Assembly: GCA_020833055.1 (NCBI GenBank)
Contig: JAJHQZ010000012.1
Location: forward strand, 1 to 30,586
Direction of reading: 5' to 3'
From: Candidatus Korarchaeum sp.
GTDB taxonomy: Archaea > Korarchaeota > Korarchaeia > Korarchaeales > Korarchaeaceae
Length of the DNA: 30,586 bases
Part shown: positions 29,566-30,586 of the stretch, one piece after another
How positions within the stretch are numbered: position 1 is the first letter of the stretch
How the letters are laid out: each line of letters starts with the position of its first letter
Made by a program: the position numbers and the translations under genes
The notes under the pieces: generated by a model
The model's database searches: none
The model's input: the letters and a program-made list of their open reading frames with translations, nothing else
Told to the model about the DNA's origin: nothing

Positions 29566-30586
29566 TATGACTTGGCTCATGCAGTGAGGACCTCCATAAC
29601 CTCCTGTCAGGGCTGAGAAGTCTAGGAGATCGGCTTTAACACCGTACTCCTTCAGCCTCTCCTCAAAGGACTCTCCTGCCTGCTTAACCCCTATTATCCT
29701 CTTCTCCTCGAGGAGGAGGAAGTTAGGAGCGAAGTTCCTCTGTTCCTCAACAGTTATCTTGAATATCTCGAACCCCTTCTCCTCTAGGTATTTCCTGAGG
29801 GTCATCTCCCCCTTCCTCTTATAGCTCACCCTCTCCTCAGCCACGGGTTCGAACACCTCAACTGAGGGCTCCCTCCCCTCTACCATCCTGTCCTCGGAGA
29901 GTAGAGCCAGCTTACTGCTGAGGAAGTTGAAGTAGGTATCGAGGTGCATCTCCTCCATACCAGGAGTCGGATCCCTGACTAGAGCTACTTCAACGTCCCC
30001 GTAGACCCCATTATCTAGCATCTGCTTCACCCCATCCTCATCGCTCAGGAGGCCCACGCCCTGAAGGACGAAATCGCCGGCCGGCATGAAGTCCCCTCCT
30101 TCAGCATGCCCCGGCTCCCTAACCCTATATATGGGCTCTATACCCATCTGCCTAAGGGCCAGCTCTACTATATCGTTCTCTATCTTCCTCACGTCTAGGG
30201 TGAAGTTCCCTATGACTACGCCCTCCTTAGTAGTCAGCATCCCGTCCCTCATGAAGTATAGGTTGTTCGCCGGATCCAAGCAGTAGCTAGAGAGGAACCT
30301 AGTGGTCGGATCCAGGGCCCTGGGGTTGTACCTTATTTTTATTATGGGCCTCAGTATTATTATATCGGCCAGCACCTCGGGGCTGAGTACATCTATCGTC
30401 CTCCTGAGGTTCGATAGCAGTTGCTCCCTATCCTCATCCGATATCCCATCGAAAGTATACTTCACACTATTAAGGGCGAATTCCCTCAATCTCCTGAGGT
30501 TACCCGGATCATCGCACTTATTGATGAGCATCTCCCTGACATCATATACCTTAGCTCCGAACTCCTCAAGTTTCCTCCTATAATTC
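29554..30586 (-). CDS. Arginine deiminase-family enzyme, N-terminus beyond window
   Basis: The frame stays open from the ATG at 30531 to base 30586, and the extra codons (NYRRKLEEFGAKVYDVRE) match the family, so the true start lies right of the window. Of the visible residues, numbered from 30531, the guanidine-modifying core is complete: D96 (FMRD), E144 (EGGDFMP), H196 and D198 (MHLDT), and the nucleophile C317 (GGPHCMSQ). R115, equivalent to one of two substrate-carboxylate arginines of arginine deiminase (R185), is kept. The second (R243, in the usual GERSS segment) is replaced: the segment reads GVGLLSDED. The usual product is citrulline plus ammonia; another guanidine substrate such as agmatine is possible. 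It converges on the decarboxylase with a 12-base overlap. Confidence 0.82.
   Translation of the reverse strand, partial: NYRRKLEEFGAKVYDVREMLINKCDDPGNLRRLREFALNSVKYTFDGISDEDREQLLSNLRRTIDVLSPEVLADIIILRPIIKIRYNPRALDPTTRFLSSYCLDPANNLYFMRDGMLTTKEGVVIGNFTLDVRKIENDIVELALRQMGIEPIYRVREPGHAEGGDFMPAGDFVLQGVGLLSDEDGVKQMLDNGVYGDVEVALVRDPTPGMEEMHLDTYFNFLSSKLALLSEDRMVEGREPSVEVFEPVAEERVSYKRKGEMTLRKYLEEKGFEIFKITVEEQRNFAPNFLLLEEKRIIGVKQAGESFEERLKEYGVKADLLDFSALTGGYGGPHCMSQVILRE

Noticed and set aside
1-30586. CRISPR array, transposase or integrase gene, or prophage
   Set aside because: No regularly spaced repeats, no transposase or integrase motifs and no phage structural genes were seen.

Overview
The window looks like a chromosomal segment from an anaerobic, thermophilic archaeon, probably of the TACK group and possibly a Korarchaeota relative; the lineage is inference. 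The evidence is archaeal TATA boxes about 25 bases upstream of start codons (many genes appear leaderless), other starts preceded by GGTGA-type ribosome sites, heavy AGG/AGA and ATA codon use, a deoxyhypusine synthase, an oxygen-sensitive glycyl radical enzyme and a rubrerythrin. No rRNA, tRNA, CRISPR array or insertion sequence was seen. Genes are tightly packed and both ends of the window cut a gene.

Layout. 1-2832 (+): a sequon-rich exported protein cut by the left edge, a membrane-anchored winged-helix protein, and a radical SAM enzyme of the AmmeMemoRadiSam type. 2917-3735 (+): a CPBP membrane protein lacking both metal-binding histidines. 3736-4033: a gene-free convergent gap holding strong hairpins, a possible RNA gene. 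4034-6250 (-): CBS-domain protein, TusA-like protein and SufS cysteine desulfurase, an apparent sulfur operon. 6303-7881 (-): a cation/proton antiporter overlapping an FlK-like thioesterase. 7950-8657 (+): a NifX/NafY-like protein and a Trp/Gly-rich DUF5320-like protein, each behind a near-identical promoter/operator block. 8688-9677 (+): an exported beta-propeller glycosidase-like protein. 9728-11352 (+): threonine dehydratase broken by two one-base frameshifts, followed by RidA, which clears the reactive enamine that enzyme makes.

11338-15675 (-): an HtrA-like protease, a glycyl radical activase and an 817-residue glycyl radical enzyme whose pocket residues match those remembered for 4-hydroxyproline dehydratase. 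15765-17697 (-): two membrane proteins. 18008-20663 (-): rubrerythrin and a CopB-type copper ATPase with an N-terminal YHS domain. 20747-21345 (+): a broken DUF3782/PD-(D/E)XK-like gene. 21350-21979 (-): a metallo-beta-lactamase-fold hydrolase with no standard start codon. 22126-27567: a complete Opp/Dpp-type ABC importer, with the binding protein divergent from permeases and ATPases. 27594-30586: deoxyhypusine synthase, a fold-III PLP decarboxylase and, convergent, an arginine deiminase-family enzyme cut by the right edge.

The points most worth a second look are the repeated operator at the NifX-like/DUF5320 pair; the HypD-like archaeal glycyl radical enzyme with a repeated promoter motif; the hypusine/polyamine-like cluster, in which the decarboxylase lacks its catalytic cysteine and the deiminase lacks one substrate-carboxylate arginine; the candidate RNA at 3779-3935; and several one-base frameshifts, most at short homopolymers, which are either base-calling errors or real gene decay.
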